Of a DNA stretch of 64,000 bases, positions 25,120 to 34,618 are shown in pieces. The notes below the pieces were generated by a model, which saw nothing but the letters and a program-made list of their open reading frames with translations, ran no database searches and was not told the origin of the DNA. How positions within the stretch are numbered: position 1 is the first letter of the stretch; the number at the start of each line of letters is the position of its first letter. This DNA is from JBKBUF01 sp046290815 (GTDB taxonomy: Bacteria; Bacteroidota; Bacteroidia; Cytophagales; Cytophagaceae): assembly GCA_046290815.1 (NCBI GenBank), contig JBKBUF010000005.1, positions 120,231 through 184,230 on the forward strand, written 5' to 3'. The position numbers and the translations under genes were made by a program.

Positions 25120-26127
25120 ATGAAAAAATTTCTACACTTTGCGCTGCTTACACTTATCAGTGCTTTAACAACAGAAATATCCAGAGGGCAGGATGTACAG
25201 TTCTCCCAATATTATGCTTCACCGGTATTTCTGAATCCTGCATTTGCAGCAACGCCCAACAATACCCGCCTGGGACTTCAGTACAGAGATCAGTGGAGAG
25301 CGATTGGAAATAATTTCAGGTCCGGTTTGTTTCATGGAGCGCATCTTTTTGAAAGAGCAAACAGCGGTCTTGGCTTAATCGCTCATAAAAGTCTTGAGGG
25401 TAGCGGCAGATACTCCGTCACCGAATTTGCACTGGTTTATGCCTACAGGATAAAAGTTGGCAAAAAGTCATTTTTAATTCCTGCTATTCAGGCAGGTATG
25501 AGCGGAAGGAGTATTGACTTTAGCAACCTTGATTTCCCTGACCAATATACTAACAATGGTATGTCCCAGGGTACTTCAGAAAATCTGTCCGGAGGGAGAA
25601 AGAATTTTGCCGATTTCTCAGCAGGAATACTTTATTACAATAAACGGGTATTCGCCGGCTTCAGTAGCCACCATTTGTCCCAGCCAAACCAGGCATTGAT
25701 TTCAGGCAATGATCCGCTGCCAAGGAAATACAGCGGACATGCAGGATACAAAATCTTTTTGAGTGATCCTGAAAGCGACAGAGAGCAATCTTTTATTCTG
25801 ACGGCAAATTATAAATTTCAGGGAAAGGCCGATCAGCTGGATGCAGGAGCATATTTCATTTTAAATCCCATCACGTTCGGACTTTGGTACAGAGGTCTAC
25901 CTATGAAAACATTTGCTGAATTCAGAAACAATGAATCAGTCGTAGGAATGATAGGCTTACATATGAAGCACCTGAGAATTGGCTACAGCTATGATTATGT
26001 TATCTCTGCTCTGAGAGGTTACTCTGGCGCCGTACATGAAATCTCATTGAACCTTGAGTTTTACATCAAAAAGCCTAAAGCCAAAAATTTGATAGAGAAA
26101 TACGGATTGCCTATACCTATGTTTTAA
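25120..26127 (+). CDS. PorP/SprF family type IX secretion membrane protein
   Basis: 335 residues with a signal peptide ending at about 'EISRGQ'. The family signature is at the mature N-terminus ('DVQFSQYYASPVFLNPAFAA', then 'RLGLQYRDQWRAIG'). The rest is barrel-like with many aromatic and Gly residues. PorP/SprF proteins are outer-membrane barrels needed for retaining or exporting T9SS type B cargo. Here it follows a type B propeller protein by 18 bases, so it most likely serves that protein rather than T9SS in general. A palindrome overlaps its stop codon. Confidence 0.92.
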   Translation: MKKFLHFALLTLISALTTEISRGQDVQFSQYYASPVFLNPAFAATPNNTRLGLQYRDQWRAIGNNFRSGLFHGAHLFERANSGLGLIAHKSLEGSGRYSVTEFALVYAYRIKVGKKSFLIPAIQAGMSGRSIDFSNLDFPDQYTNNGMSQGTSENLSGGRKNFADFSAGILYYNKRVFAGFSSHHLSQPNQALISGNDPLPRKYSGHAGYKIFLSDPESDREQSFILTANYKFQGKADQLDAGAYFILNPITFGLWYRGLPMKTFAEFRNNESVVGMIGLHMKHLRIGYSYDYVISALRGYSGAVHEISLNLEFYIKKPKAKNLIEKYGLPIPMF

Positions 26128-26143
26128 CCGGTAATCCGGTTAA
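26124..26143. terminator. Palindrome between convergent genes, possible terminator
   Basis: TTAACCGG (26124-26131), loop TAAT, CCGGTTAA (26136-26143). It overlaps the stop codon of the PorP/SprF gene and lies between it and the convergent OmpA-family gene. The T-rich tail is weak. Confidence 0.55.
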
Positions 26144-26153
26144 TGCAATTTCT

Positions 26154-28226
26154 TTATTGTAGAATCAGGAATTCAACCCTTCTGTTAAACTTACGTGTTT
26201 TAGCACTGACATTGCTTACTCGTGGTCTTGTCTGGCCATAACCTATTGAGGACAATCTTGAGCCATCTACTCCATTATCGATCAGGTACTTTTTAATTGC
26301 TTCAGCTCTCTGCTCTGATAATTTCATATTGGCATCAGCCCCTCCCTGGTTATCGGTATGTCCTTCTATCTGAATTTTCAGGGAAGGATTTTCCTCAAGT
26401 ATCTTTACCAGTTTCTGAAGTTCAGGATATGAATGTGCAAGAATTACCGGCTTTGATTGCTCGAAGTAAATCATGTTAAGATTGATTCTTTGACCAGGTG
26501 CAAATTTTTTCAAATACATATTTTGCTGCACCACATTAGCCTTCACTACACCAGGCTCAACATTTTTCTTATCGGCATTGTAATATTGTTTTTCTGCCAG
26601 GATATTATACTCGACACTACGCTTGATCTGAAACTCGAAATATCCAGTAGACGCATCAGTCAGAACCTGCCCTATAAGAGTGTCTGCATGCAATTCTCTT
26701 AAATAAATCATAGCATCCAGTGGCTGCATCGTCAATGTATCATACACATAACCTTTCAGTGTCATTGTTTCAAGCAAAGCTTCTTTCTTTGGCAGAGCAA
26801 TACGGGCAATATCTGTACCTCCCTTACTTTGAAACAAGCTGCAATAATATCCAAACTCCTCTTTAGAATCTATGCTGAAATATGCATCCCACATAGAAGA
26901 ATTGACATTAGGACCAAGGTTTTGCGGTTCTGTCCAATCATTCCAATCATCACTCTTGCGTTTGCTTACATATACATCGACACTTCCGAAGCCGCCATGT
27001 CCGTCACTGGAAAAATAAAGTGTCCGATTGTCTGCTGCTATATAAGGAGTCATTTCCATACCAAAGGTATTGATTGCCGATCCCATATTTTTTGGCTCTG
27101 ACCACTTATTACCAGATTGCAGGAAACTTACATAAAGATCAGATTCGCCCTGGCCTCCTTGTTTCTGAATAGCAAGCACCATTACTTTTCCATTAGGAGA
27201 CAGACTTGCGCTGATAAAAGGCCAGTCATTTTTATAATTAGCAATTTTCTGAAGTTCCGGTGCTTTAAATTCTCCTGCCGATACCTTTGTTATATAGTAG
27301 TTGTCTTTAATCTTTTTATTCTTTCCACTTGCCTGCTTAACAATAAGCAGGTGATCATCTTTACTGACAGAACCACTGACAGCATTATGATTCTGGTCAT
27401 TTACTGATCCTGAAGGTTTGATTGCTGAAGAAAATGAACTGCTGCTTACATTGGAAAAATAGATGTCATCATTGACATTCTGAGTTTGAGATTCTCCCTG
27501 TACTCCTTTTCTAACAAAATAAAGTTTATCACTTTCCTTATTCATTACCGGTGACAATTCATTGAATTCCGAATTGACCCCTGTCAACAATTGTCTCTCT
27601 CCATAGTTTGGATGGTTTTCTGCAAGGTTAATAGTTTTATTTGTCCATGAAATAAGCATGTCATCTAATACCAACTGGTCTCCGGGACTTAAATAAAATC
27701 CGAGCTGTTTTCCCGGAAAAGTTCCTGAAAAAGAAATATGTTTAATTTCATTTACAAAAAATGTCCATGTGGTACCGGCTTTTGTAATACGGATATTAAC
27801 ATCTTCCTGAACAGAGGGAAATTTTTCGGTACTGCTGCTGAGAGTGGATTTTTCTCTACCTTTTAAATGAATTAAAGAAGTTTCTTTATCTGGAGATAAA
27901 GAAAAAATGAAGAAATCTGAGCCGCCAAGATCACCAATTAGTAAACCTGAATGAGAAGATGATGAGTTGTGCAAAGTAAAAGAAATCTCAAAATCCTGAC
28001 GAGGGTAAATTCTCGCTGCTGAGGATACAACAATCTCCTGTTCCCCGTGATTTTTTAATAGCATTTTACCAGCCTGATTTACCGGCTTACAGGATGCTGC
28101 ATCAGCAGATTGCCATTGCACAAGTCCATTTTCAAAATCATCAGAAAATATGATGGCCTGCTGGGCATGGATAGAATTAATAAAAGAAATAAACAGAGCG
28201 AGAAATAGAAATGATAAAATTCTCAT
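26154..28226 (-). CDS. OmpA-family protein with PD40-type repeats
   Basis: About 690 residues from the ATG at 28226, which precedes the signal 'ILSFLFLALFISFINSIHAQ'; the frame itself opens 24 bases earlier. The N-terminal 200 residues form a concanavalin-like sandwich ('IIFSDDFENGLVQWQSADAA'). About 225-480 are PD40/WD40-like propeller repeats ('LYFSSDGHGGFGSVDVYVSK'). About 490-570 is a carboxypeptidase-regulatory-like fold. About 580-690 is the OmpA peptidoglycan-binding domain ('IEGHTDNQGGADANMKLSEQ', 'SSIGYGQTRPRV'). Proteins of this plan sit in the outer membrane and hold peptidoglycan; some are T9SS accessory proteins (PorE-like), which is a possibility here. Confidence 0.88.
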   Translation of the reverse strand: MRILSFLFLALFISFINSIHAQQAIIFSDDFENGLVQWQSADAASCKPVNQAGKMLLKNHGEQEIVVSSAARIYPRQDFEISFTLHNSSSSHSGLLIGDLGGSDFFIFSLSPDKETSLIHLKGREKSTLSSSTEKFPSVQEDVNIRITKAGTTWTFFVNEIKHISFSGTFPGKQLGFYLSPGDQLVLDDMLISWTNKTINLAENHPNYGERQLLTGVNSEFNELSPVMNKESDKLYFVRKGVQGESQTQNVNDDIYFSNVSSSSFSSAIKPSGSVNDQNHNAVSGSVSKDDHLLIVKQASGKNKKIKDNYYITKVSAGEFKAPELQKIANYKNDWPFISASLSPNGKVMVLAIQKQGGQGESDLYVSFLQSGNKWSEPKNMGSAINTFGMEMTPYIAADNRTLYFSSDGHGGFGSVDVYVSKRKSDDWNDWTEPQNLGPNVNSSMWDAYFSIDSKEEFGYYCSLFQSKGGTDIARIALPKKEALLETMTLKGYVYDTLTMQPLDAMIYLRELHADTLIGQVLTDASTGYFEFQIKRSVEYNILAEKQYYNADKKNVEPGVVKANVVQQNMYLKKFAPGQRINLNMIYFEQSKPVILAHSYPELQKLVKILEENPSLKIQIEGHTDNQGGADANMKLSEQRAEAIKKYLIDNGVDGSRLSSIGYGQTRPRVSNVSAKTRKFNRRVEFLILQ

Positions 28227-28487
28227 TTTATTTGAAATATGGATAATCAAGTTTTTTAAGTTATCTATTCAGTAATCATTATGATTGCTGAGTATGTGAA
28301 CGATAGCAAGCGATTACTATTACAATCCGGCACACAATATACATAAAAAACTGATTCAAACTGATGAAAGACAATAGGATAATTTATTTAGGAAAGAATA
28401 TGTAGGCAATCTTTGAAAGTTGAGATCCAGGATTCGATCCATTCCTTGCTGAGTTCTAAGGGTCGGTTGTTCCTCACATCTTTACTG

Positions 28488-30245
28488 TTATAATTTTACA
28501 AACCTTTCCAAACCTTTTCTTCCGTCTTGCAAGTTAACTGATATAAAATAAATTCCGGGTGGCAAGTTACTATCTGTAATTCTAATGCCTTCACCATAAT
28601 TTTCAAATACAATGGAATAAGCTCTTCCTAAATGATCGCAGACAAAAATAGATTTTACTTCCGATATGTTTTCAATATATAGTATTCCATTTGTTGGATT
28701 GGGGTATAAACCAAAAGAAAATTGTTGCTGATTACTATTAACTCCGGAAGGCATCTGAATACTGTTAGCATCGTAGGAAGCTACAAACCCATTTATCCTG
28801 TCATTGGAGGTTAGTAAATATGAATTAGAAGAAGGATCAAAATCAGCATCCTTTATAAAAGACCCGGTGACAAATACAACACCATCATCATTTCCGTAAA
28901 TACATTTTCCAATATCATGATTGTATACAGCATAAGCTTTAAGGCCAATATCAATTACCCATTTGAAAACCATGGCTGTATCATATCTGGCAACAAAGAT
29001 TTGACCGTACATTGTAGAAGAGCCGGTAGCGGTATTATGGTCAGGGGACGGATCAAAATCAGAAACACCATGGTATGTTCCGGTAAGGAAAAGATCTCCT
29101 TTATTATTTATACTAATTCCTAAACCGTATTCATCGAAATTAGGTCCTCCTGCGGCAAATGCCCACTTGTAATGCCCATCTTTATCGTATTTAGCTACAA
29201 AAATATCCTGCCCTCCATTGGTGGAGATTGTAGCTATATTTTCTGAGGCATCAAAATCAGCAGAGTAATAAATACCGCCGGTGATATAAACATTTTCATC
29301 TTTATCTAAATCCAATGCATATGCATTATCACTGCTTGTGCTTGCTGCAATATTTACAACCCACTGTATATTTCCAAGTATATCATACTTGGCAAGAAAT
29401 GGATCAAGTTGTCCTTTCGAACCACGCTTATAGCTTGTTCCCGGATTAGGATTAAATTCTGTCAGACCGGCAAAGGAACCTGTTACGTAAAGGAATCCAT
29501 TACAAAACTTAATATCATGACCACTTTCGTTATAGGTGTATCCATAATATGCAGCATTCGACCCTACTCTAAATCCCCAATTATATTTTCCGTTAGCAAA
29601 AAACATAGCAACAAATATATCTGAGCCACCAATCGATTTCAATTCACCGGCAGAGGATGTAGGATCAAGATCAACGGTATTTTGAATTTTCCCTGTAAGA
29701 TATATATTATTAAAAAGGTCTAATGTAATGCCATAACAATCTGATGTTCCCCCTTCGAAAACAGATGCCCATTGAAAAATTCCATCCTTATTATATTTTG
29801 CAAAAAAACCATGTGTTCCTGAATCGTTGAAATAAGAACCAGGGGTGCCCTCTTCAGCAAAGGCAATATCAGACAGGAAACTACCGCATATATAAACATT
29901 TCCTTCCAAATCAGTAGCAAGCCCATGAACCAGGTCATTATAAGTGCCTCCTATTCCAAGAGCCCATTTAAGATTTTTATTTATATCGTATTTTGCAATG
30001 AAAATATCTTGTCCACCTTTTGTATTTAATATGTGAGATTTTGTTGAAGGATCAAAATCTGCTCCATTTCCTGTAAATCCTCCTGTGATGACAATATCGC
30101 CAGCTGAATCTTGAGTTATTTTTTCGACGGCAGTCCCTGAAGAACCCTGGAATGAAAATGCCCAGTTAACCTGACTAAATGAATTACCATAAATCAGGAC
30201 AAAAATTACAAGAACTGAAGTAGTTGTTGATAAACATTTAGGCAT
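28488..30245 (-). CDS. SBBP-type beta-propeller protein with T9SS type A sorting domain
   Basis: 585 residues. The signal peptide ends at 'IYGNSFSQ'. Residues about 30-490 are eight or so blades of one design, each with 'DFDPS' and 'FVAKYD' phrases ('GGQDIFIAKYDINKNLKWAL'). The repeated DFDPSxxx may be a metal-binding loop. The last ~75 residues ('GLYPNPTNGILYIENI' to 'GLERFVKL') are a T9SS type A sorting domain. It is likely cell-surface; binding partner unknown. It shares its propeller type, but not its sorting signal, with the 21325 gene. Confidence 0.85.
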   Translation of the reverse strand: MPKCLSTTTSVLVIFVLIYGNSFSQVNWAFSFQGSSGTAVEKITQDSAGDIVITGGFTGNGADFDPSTKSHILNTKGGQDIFIAKYDINKNLKWALGIGGTYNDLVHGLATDLEGNVYICGSFLSDIAFAEEGTPGSYFNDSGTHGFFAKYNKDGIFQWASVFEGGTSDCYGITLDLFNNIYLTGKIQNTVDLDPTSSAGELKSIGGSDIFVAMFFANGKYNWGFRVGSNAAYYGYTYNESGHDIKFCNGFLYVTGSFAGLTEFNPNPGTSYKRGSKGQLDPFLAKYDILGNIQWVVNIAASTSSDNAYALDLDKDENVYITGGIYYSADFDASENIATISTNGGQDIFVAKYDKDGHYKWAFAAGGPNFDEYGLGISINNKGDLFLTGTYHGVSDFDPSPDHNTATGSSTMYGQIFVARYDTAMVFKWVIDIGLKAYAVYNHDIGKCIYGNDDGVVFVTGSFIKDADFDPSSNSYLLTSNDRINGFVASYDANSIQMPSGVNSNQQQFSFGLYPNPTNGILYIENISEVKSIFVCDHLGRAYSIVFENYGEGIRITDSNLPPGIYFISVNLQDGRKGLERFVKL

Positions 30246-30486
30246 ACTAAATATTAAGTGTTTAGTAAATGTGCAACCTGTAGAAGTGATTTTACGGCAT
30301 TAAGAAGATTAGGTTCCTTCCTGCAATGAGCGCGAAACATTTTCAGGCAAAATGAGATTGAAGTACAACATGTTGTCTCCAAATTATATTCAATTTCTTC
30401 AATAAAGGATTATGCGCTTGTTGCAAATTTTTCATTTAAAATCATCAATCCTTTCTGTGAATATTTATACTTTCTGTGATCCGGAT

Positions 30487-30512
30487 GTAAAATACCTTAA
30501 AAAGTATTTTAC
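30487..30512. promoter_or_regulatory. Palindromic candidate operator
   Basis: GTAAAATAC and its exact reverse complement GTATTTTAC separated by CTTAAAAA. It lies about 18 bases upstream of the TAATTTTG promoter-like box of the gene at 30568, a position where a regulator or the -33 region would sit. Confidence 0.35.
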
Positions 30513-30529
30513 TAAATGCTTTGTATAGA

Positions 30530-30537
30530 TAATTTTG
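30530..30537 (+). promoter_or_regulatory. Candidate -7 promoter box
   Basis: TAATTTTG matches the Bacteroidota TAnnTTTG box and is 30 bases before the ATG at 30568. No clear -33 TTTG is present at the normal distance. Confidence 0.4.
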
Positions 30538-30567
30538 CCCTGCAGATCCACTATCTGAATTTTGATA

Positions 30568-32268
30568 ATGACCTCTTACAACCAGCTAAGTTTAAGAGAA
30601 GGTTATTGGATCATCCTGTTGCTATTTTCTTTTCATTGCTTTACTGCAAAGGTATATTCACAGGATATTGAATCTATAGGTAAGGAAAAGCCATTGAAAA
30701 TTTCAGGGGCTTTTGGCACCACACAAACCTTCTATACCACAGATGGAATTCCGCTAAGGAGACCGCCATACCAATGGGTATTTACCGGAAATCTTAACGT
30801 AGATATCTATGGTCTATCCATTCCAATATCCGGTTTCTGGTCTAACCAAAACAGAGAAGTCCGACAACCTTTCAATCAATATGGTGTAAGTCCAAGATAC
30901 AAATGGCTCATAGCACATGCAGGATACCGTAACTTAAGTTTCACACCTTATACACTGGCAGGTCATACATTTTTAGGAGTGGGAGCAGAAGCCACACCAG
31001 GGATATTTAGGTTTGGTGCGATGTATGGAAGACTCAATAAGGCTGTTGAGGAAGATACAATCAACTCAGGAAACAATCCTCCCAGTTTTAGAAGAATAGG
31101 ATATGGAATTAAGGCAGGCATTGGCAAAGATGGCAATTTTTTTGATGTGATCTTCTTTAAAGCTAAGGACGATATTAATTCATTAAAAAATATTCCTATA
31201 GCCAGCGATGTGAAACCGGCAGAAAATATGGTACTATCACTTAATATGCAAAAAAGATTAGGGAAAAGAACATTGCTTAGTTTGGAGTATGCCAATAGCT
31301 TCTATACAAGAGATACCCGTTCACCGAAAAAAGAATCAGCAGGCACATTTTCCAATCTCTATACACAAAACCAGTCCTCCCAACTTTTCAGTGCATTTAA
31401 GTCAGCCTTAACCTATTCTGGAAATTTCTATTCAATAGCTATGGGATATGAAAGGATAGAGCCTGAATACCGAACCCTTGGTGCATATTTCTTTAATAAT
31501 GATTTGGAAAATATCACTGTATCTCCTTCAATCAGATTATGGAAAGATAAAATCAATTTGAATGCAAATGTTGGACTACAAAGAAACAATGTTAACAACA
31601 ACAAAATGACTACAACCAGAAGGGTTCTTTCATCCTTCAACATCAATTACATTCCTGCGCCAAAATGGACTTTCAGTGGTATGTACTCAAACTTCACTTC
31701 CTACAACAGAATTTCCAACAGGTTTGACAGGTTTCAAACACTGGATACTTTAAACTTTTATCAGGTAAATGAAAATATAAACTTTAATGCAGGTTATAAC
31801 AATTCAGGAAAAACTCTAAGACACGGAATTATGCTCAATAGTGCCTATCAGGGGGCCAATGAAACATATGGAGAAAATGTCACTTCCAATAAAGCTTTGT
31901 TTTTTAATCTGAACGGTTCATATCAACTTGGTATGATCCCTTCTGAAACCAACCTTGCAATAGGCATAAGTTCGAATAAAAATATAGTCGCAGGAAGAGA
32001 AACCTTAGCCTGGGGACCAACAGCCATGATGGGGAAAACGTTTTGGGATAAGCAGCTTCGTACTTCTATCAATGCTTTTTATAACAATGTAATTACAGAT
32101 GGTAAAAGTACAGGCAAAGCAATAAATACTGTTTTAAGTTGTGGTTATAATTATTTAAAGAAGAATACTTTTACGCTTAATCTCATGTTACTAAACAGAA
32201 AGGGAGATACAGAAGCAAATAGCTTTACAGAGTTTACCGGTACTTTTGGGTATATGTATAATTTCTGA
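30568..32268 (+). CDS. Hypothetical outer-membrane beta-barrel protein
   Basis: 566 residues from ATG 30568; a TTG two codons earlier also opens the frame. The signal peptide covers about residues 12-32 ('GYWIILLLFSFHCFTAKVYS'). The mature protein has long runs of alternating hydrophobic and polar residues ('LSLNMQKRLGKRTLLSLEYA', 'FINVNL-like' strands) and finishes with an aromatic residue ('GTFGYMYNF'), the usual C-terminal strand signal of outer-membrane barrels. No family or ligand can be named. It is convergent with the anti-sigma factor gene, only 14 bases apart and with no terminator between. Confidence 0.65.
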   Translation: MTSYNQLSLREGYWIILLLFSFHCFTAKVYSQDIESIGKEKPLKISGAFGTTQTFYTTDGIPLRRPPYQWVFTGNLNVDIYGLSIPISGFWSNQNREVRQPFNQYGVSPRYKWLIAHAGYRNLSFTPYTLAGHTFLGVGAEATPGIFRFGAMYGRLNKAVEEDTINSGNNPPSFRRIGYGIKAGIGKDGNFFDVIFFKAKDDINSLKNIPIASDVKPAENMVLSLNMQKRLGKRTLLSLEYANSFYTRDTRSPKKESAGTFSNLYTQNQSSQLFSAFKSALTYSGNFYSIAMGYERIEPEYRTLGAYFFNNDLENITVSPSIRLWKDKINLNANVGLQRNNVNNNKMTTTRRVLSSFNINYIPAPKWTFSGMYSNFTSYNRISNRFDRFQTLDTLNFYQVNENINFNAGYNNSGKTLRHGIMLNSAYQGANETYGENVTSNKALFFNLNGSYQLGMIPSETNLAIGISSNKNIVAGRETLAWGPTAMMGKTFWDKQLRTSINAFYNNVITDGKSTGKAINTVLSCGYNYLKKNTFTLNLMLLNRKGDTEANSFTEFTGTFGYMYNF

Positions 32269-32282
32269 AGGTAGCGGAATTA

Positions 32283-33110
32283 TTAATGTGGAACCTTTCC
32301 TTCAAGAATAATATTAGGCAGATCTACTTCTGAAGAAGGATGTCCTTCAAGTGTTACTACAAAAGCTTCAGCGCTTTCCACATCTGCCATCCTGAAAAAT
32401 GCCTCAGGATTTATCGAATCTATTAAACCTGCATCTTGCATCATTTTTTCTTTAACGGACCAAAGTCTGTATTTCATGCCTGTACCGGGATCAGTCAGGT
32501 GATGTATTTCAATGTAAGTTTTATAGCTGGAGGGGTTCCAGAATATTACTGCTCTGGATTCATCATCGAAAACTTTACTTTTTAGCACCACTTTTCGGGT
32601 AAGAGTATCATTAATTACATCCAGCTTTTCCTTTAATAAATTAAGATGCTCCTTCGTATTGTTTAATTCATCTTTTAAAGATTCATGCACAGTAGATAAT
32701 GTGGTAAGCTCCTGGCTTTTTTGTGTAAGCAGGGCAAACTCTTCTTTAAGTGTAAGATGACTCAGATATAAAAACAAAATATTCCCGATAGCAATGAACA
32801 GTAATATTCCAAATACGATTGCAACAATTTTACTTTTGCCGGAGGCTGTGGATTCCAAAATAATTTTTTCGGAACGGCCAGCAGGTTTTCCGGTAAGATT
32901 TTCAAGAACCTTTTTCTTAAGATGTAAAGGGGGAGTTTTTTCAAAAGCCATTACATATCTTGTTAAAGCTTTTTGTAAATTATTATACTCCTGCTTTAAC
33001 TCCTCGTTCTGGATAATAAGCATTTCAAGTTCCTTCGCTTCTGATTCAGGCAGAACTCCTAAAACCAGACAATCCAATTTTCCGGAATTGATTATTTCCT
33101 GCGCATTCAT
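32283..33110 (-). CDS. Anti-sigma factor, RskA type
   Basis: 275 residues. The N-terminal cytoplasmic part ('IINSGKLDCLVLGVLPESEA') is the short sigma-binding helical segment of RskA-like anti-sigma factors. One transmembrane helix is at about 95-115 ('IVAIVFGILLFIAIGNILFL'). A coiled coil covers about 115-165. The C-terminal outer domain is the RskA sandwich ('AVIFWNPSSYKTYIEIHHLT', 'YRLWSVKEKM'). It should hold the adjacent sigma factor at the inner membrane until an envelope signal triggers release. The start is 3 bases after the sigma stop codon. Confidence 0.85.
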   Translation of the reverse strand: MNAQEIINSGKLDCLVLGVLPESEAKELEMLIIQNEELKQEYNNLQKALTRYVMAFEKTPPLHLKKKVLENLTGKPAGRSEKIILESTASGKSKIVAIVFGILLFIAIGNILFLYLSHLTLKEEFALLTQKSQELTTLSTVHESLKDELNNTKEHLNLLKEKLDVINDTLTRKVVLKSKVFDDESRAVIFWNPSSYKTYIEIHHLTDPGTGMKYRLWSVKEKMMQDAGLIDSINPEAFFRMADVESAEAFVVTLEGHPSSEVDLPNIILEGKVPH

Positions 33111-33113
33111 AGA

Positions 33114-33677
33114 TTACTGATTTGAGGATAGAGGGATTTCGTGAAAAGTTTTCAATATATACATGGCCCCGCGTACTTTTGATCTTACTTCAGATTCTGT
33201 TATATGAAACATTTCTGCGATTTCAGAAACAGTATTCCCTTTCAGATATAAGCATTCCAGTATATGTCGCTGTTCCGGAGTCATTCTGTTTAGTAGTTCC
33301 CTGGCAGCAAATTGCTCCGGCTTATAATCATTCGAAGCTTCCGGTTGTGGGTTATTATCTGAAGATCCCGGATGTGTAATTTTGAAACTCCGACTGCTTA
33401 TCTTTTCAATCATGAAATTTCTCGCCTGATTAATAATCCACGAAAACAGTTTTTCCTGTTCAGGCTTAAAGGTAGAAATATTACTTACCAGATGATCAAA
33501 AACTTCAGGAAATAGCTTCTCTGCAATTTCTTCTGATGGGGAAATCTTACTAACGATACCAAAAATTGCTGAACTATAGGCATCATAAAAGTAGTTGATA
33601 CCTTTCTGATCCTTCTCCTTTAGTTTTTCTAAAAGAGAATCCTGTGATATTTGCTGGTAAGTTTCTATGGCAGGCAT
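33114..33677 (-). CDS. ECF-type RNA polymerase sigma factor
   Basis: 187 residues. Region 2 is 'KLKEKDQKGINYFYDAYSSA' to 'FSWIINQARNFMIE'. Region 4 is 'MTPEQRHILECLYLKGNTVS' followed by the helix-turn-helix 'EIAEMFHITESEVRSKVRGA'. It pairs with the RskA-type anti-sigma factor 3 bases downstream; the pair is the standard membrane-stress or surface-signal switch. The stop codon of the DUF4239 gene (minus strand) is 42 bases upstream. Its regulon cannot be read from this window. Confidence 0.87.
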   Translation of the reverse strand: MPAIETYQQISQDSLLEKLKEKDQKGINYFYDAYSSAIFGIVSKISPSEEIAEKLFPEVFDHLVSNISTFKPEQEKLFSWIINQARNFMIEKISSRSFKITHPGSSDNNPQPEASNDYKPEQFAARELLNRMTPEQRHILECLYLKGNTVSEIAEMFHITESEVRSKVRGAMYILKTFHEIPLSSNQ

Positions 33678-33719
33678 TAGCTTTATGTAAAAATAATAAA
33701 TGAAACGATAATAAGCACA

Positions 33720-34559
33720 TCAATTTTGCATTTTTTGAAAGCCCATTTTATTATTAAAATTATATACGCTATCAATCAAAGGAAAAACCTGTGTCTTCAA
33801 TTTTACAAAGGGGTCCGGCTGCAACCTCAATCCGCTCCGATAAGGGTACATCAATGCAATGGCAAGAAATAAAGTGATGCCGATAATACCTGAATGTAAT
33901 ACTGAAAGCATGGTCTGGGTTTTAAGAGATCCAATTTTAAAAAAGTAAGTTGAAACGATAGAAATTGCTGCACCTGAAATCAAAACCACCCACAAACCTT
34001 CCTGAATAACAGTGTTGGTGGCATAAAATAATCTTTGTCTTCTGTATGTTGCAAGGTTGTTAAGTTGCTGAAGCATATTTCTTTTAAATGCGAGCTCCTC
34101 TTCATCTTTGGCAGGATGTCTAAGGGCGACCCTGTACATTTTATTAAACGCTAACCATGTTGCCTCACTTTCAATTCCTTCTTTCATTTTTGGCCATGCA
34201 TCCGTTATAATTTTTTCATTATATTCCCTGATGGCCTGTCGTAAGGAATCCCGGAAACCCGTGTCAAATCCCGAAGAGTCTCTGTATAGTATGCTTATAC
34301 TTACAGCTTCCTCTATCAACATTTCATTTTGGGATTTAAAATCCTGCCACACACTGACAACAACCAGAGCAAGCAATAAGCCGAATAATCCACCGATAAT
34401 TGTACATATAGCAATAGCAGTTCTAACCTCCTCCCGCACAAGCAGTGGATGTGGCAAATACTTTCTCGATAAGACAAGGCCTAAGATGGATATTCCTATG
34501 GTGGATCCGACAACCAATAGAAATAACAAGGAAGGATGTAAACCAGCGAGATAAAACAT
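33720..34559 (-). CDS. DUF4239 membrane protein
   Basis: 279 residues with two hydrophobic helices at the N-terminus (about 10-30 and 48-70) and two near the C-terminus (about 180-200 and 212-230). The linking segment has the DUF4239 (bestrophin-like) pattern 'VSVWQDFKSQNEMLIEEAVS' (about 70-90). Function is unknown for the family. The ATG lies in the 3' arm of a 9-bp hairpin (34556-34586) that also follows the mfd stop. The gene is on the same strand as the sigma/anti-sigma pair 42 bases downstream, and may be in that operon. Confidence 0.75.
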   Translation of the reverse strand: MFYLAGLHPSLLFLLVVGSTIGISILGLVLSRKYLPHPLLVREEVRTAIAICTIIGGLFGLLLALVVVSVWQDFKSQNEMLIEEAVSISILYRDSSGFDTGFRDSLRQAIREYNEKIITDAWPKMKEGIESEATWLAFNKMYRVALRHPAKDEEELAFKRNMLQQLNNLATYRRQRLFYATNTVIQEGLWVVLISGAAISIVSTYFFKIGSLKTQTMLSVLHSGIIGITLFLAIALMYPYRSGLRLQPDPFVKLKTQVFPLIDSVYNFNNKMGFQKMQN

Positions 34560-34586
34560 AAATGCTTTACCTCAAAACATTTATGT
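34556..34586 (-). promoter_or_regulatory. Hairpin overlapping the DUF4239 start codon
   Basis: On the minus strand ACATAAATG (34586-34578) pairs with CATTTATGT (34564-34556), a perfect 9-bp stem with a 13-base loop. The start codon at 34559-34557 is inside the 3' arm. It may act as a terminator for mfd, or it may mask the start. Confidence 0.45.
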
Positions 34587-34618
34587 GGGGACTTTGTTTG
34601 ACCGCACACAATGAAAAA

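Larger units (their letters stand above)
30246..30567. other. Divergent intergenic region with palindrome and promoter-like box
   Basis: About 320 bases between divergent genes. I see no open reading frame of interest. It holds the palindrome GTAAAATAC (30487-30495), loop of 8, GTATTTTAC (30504-30512), and TAATTTTG at 30530-30537, which fits TAnnTTTG 31 bases before the ATG of the beta-barrel gene. Confidence 0.5.
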
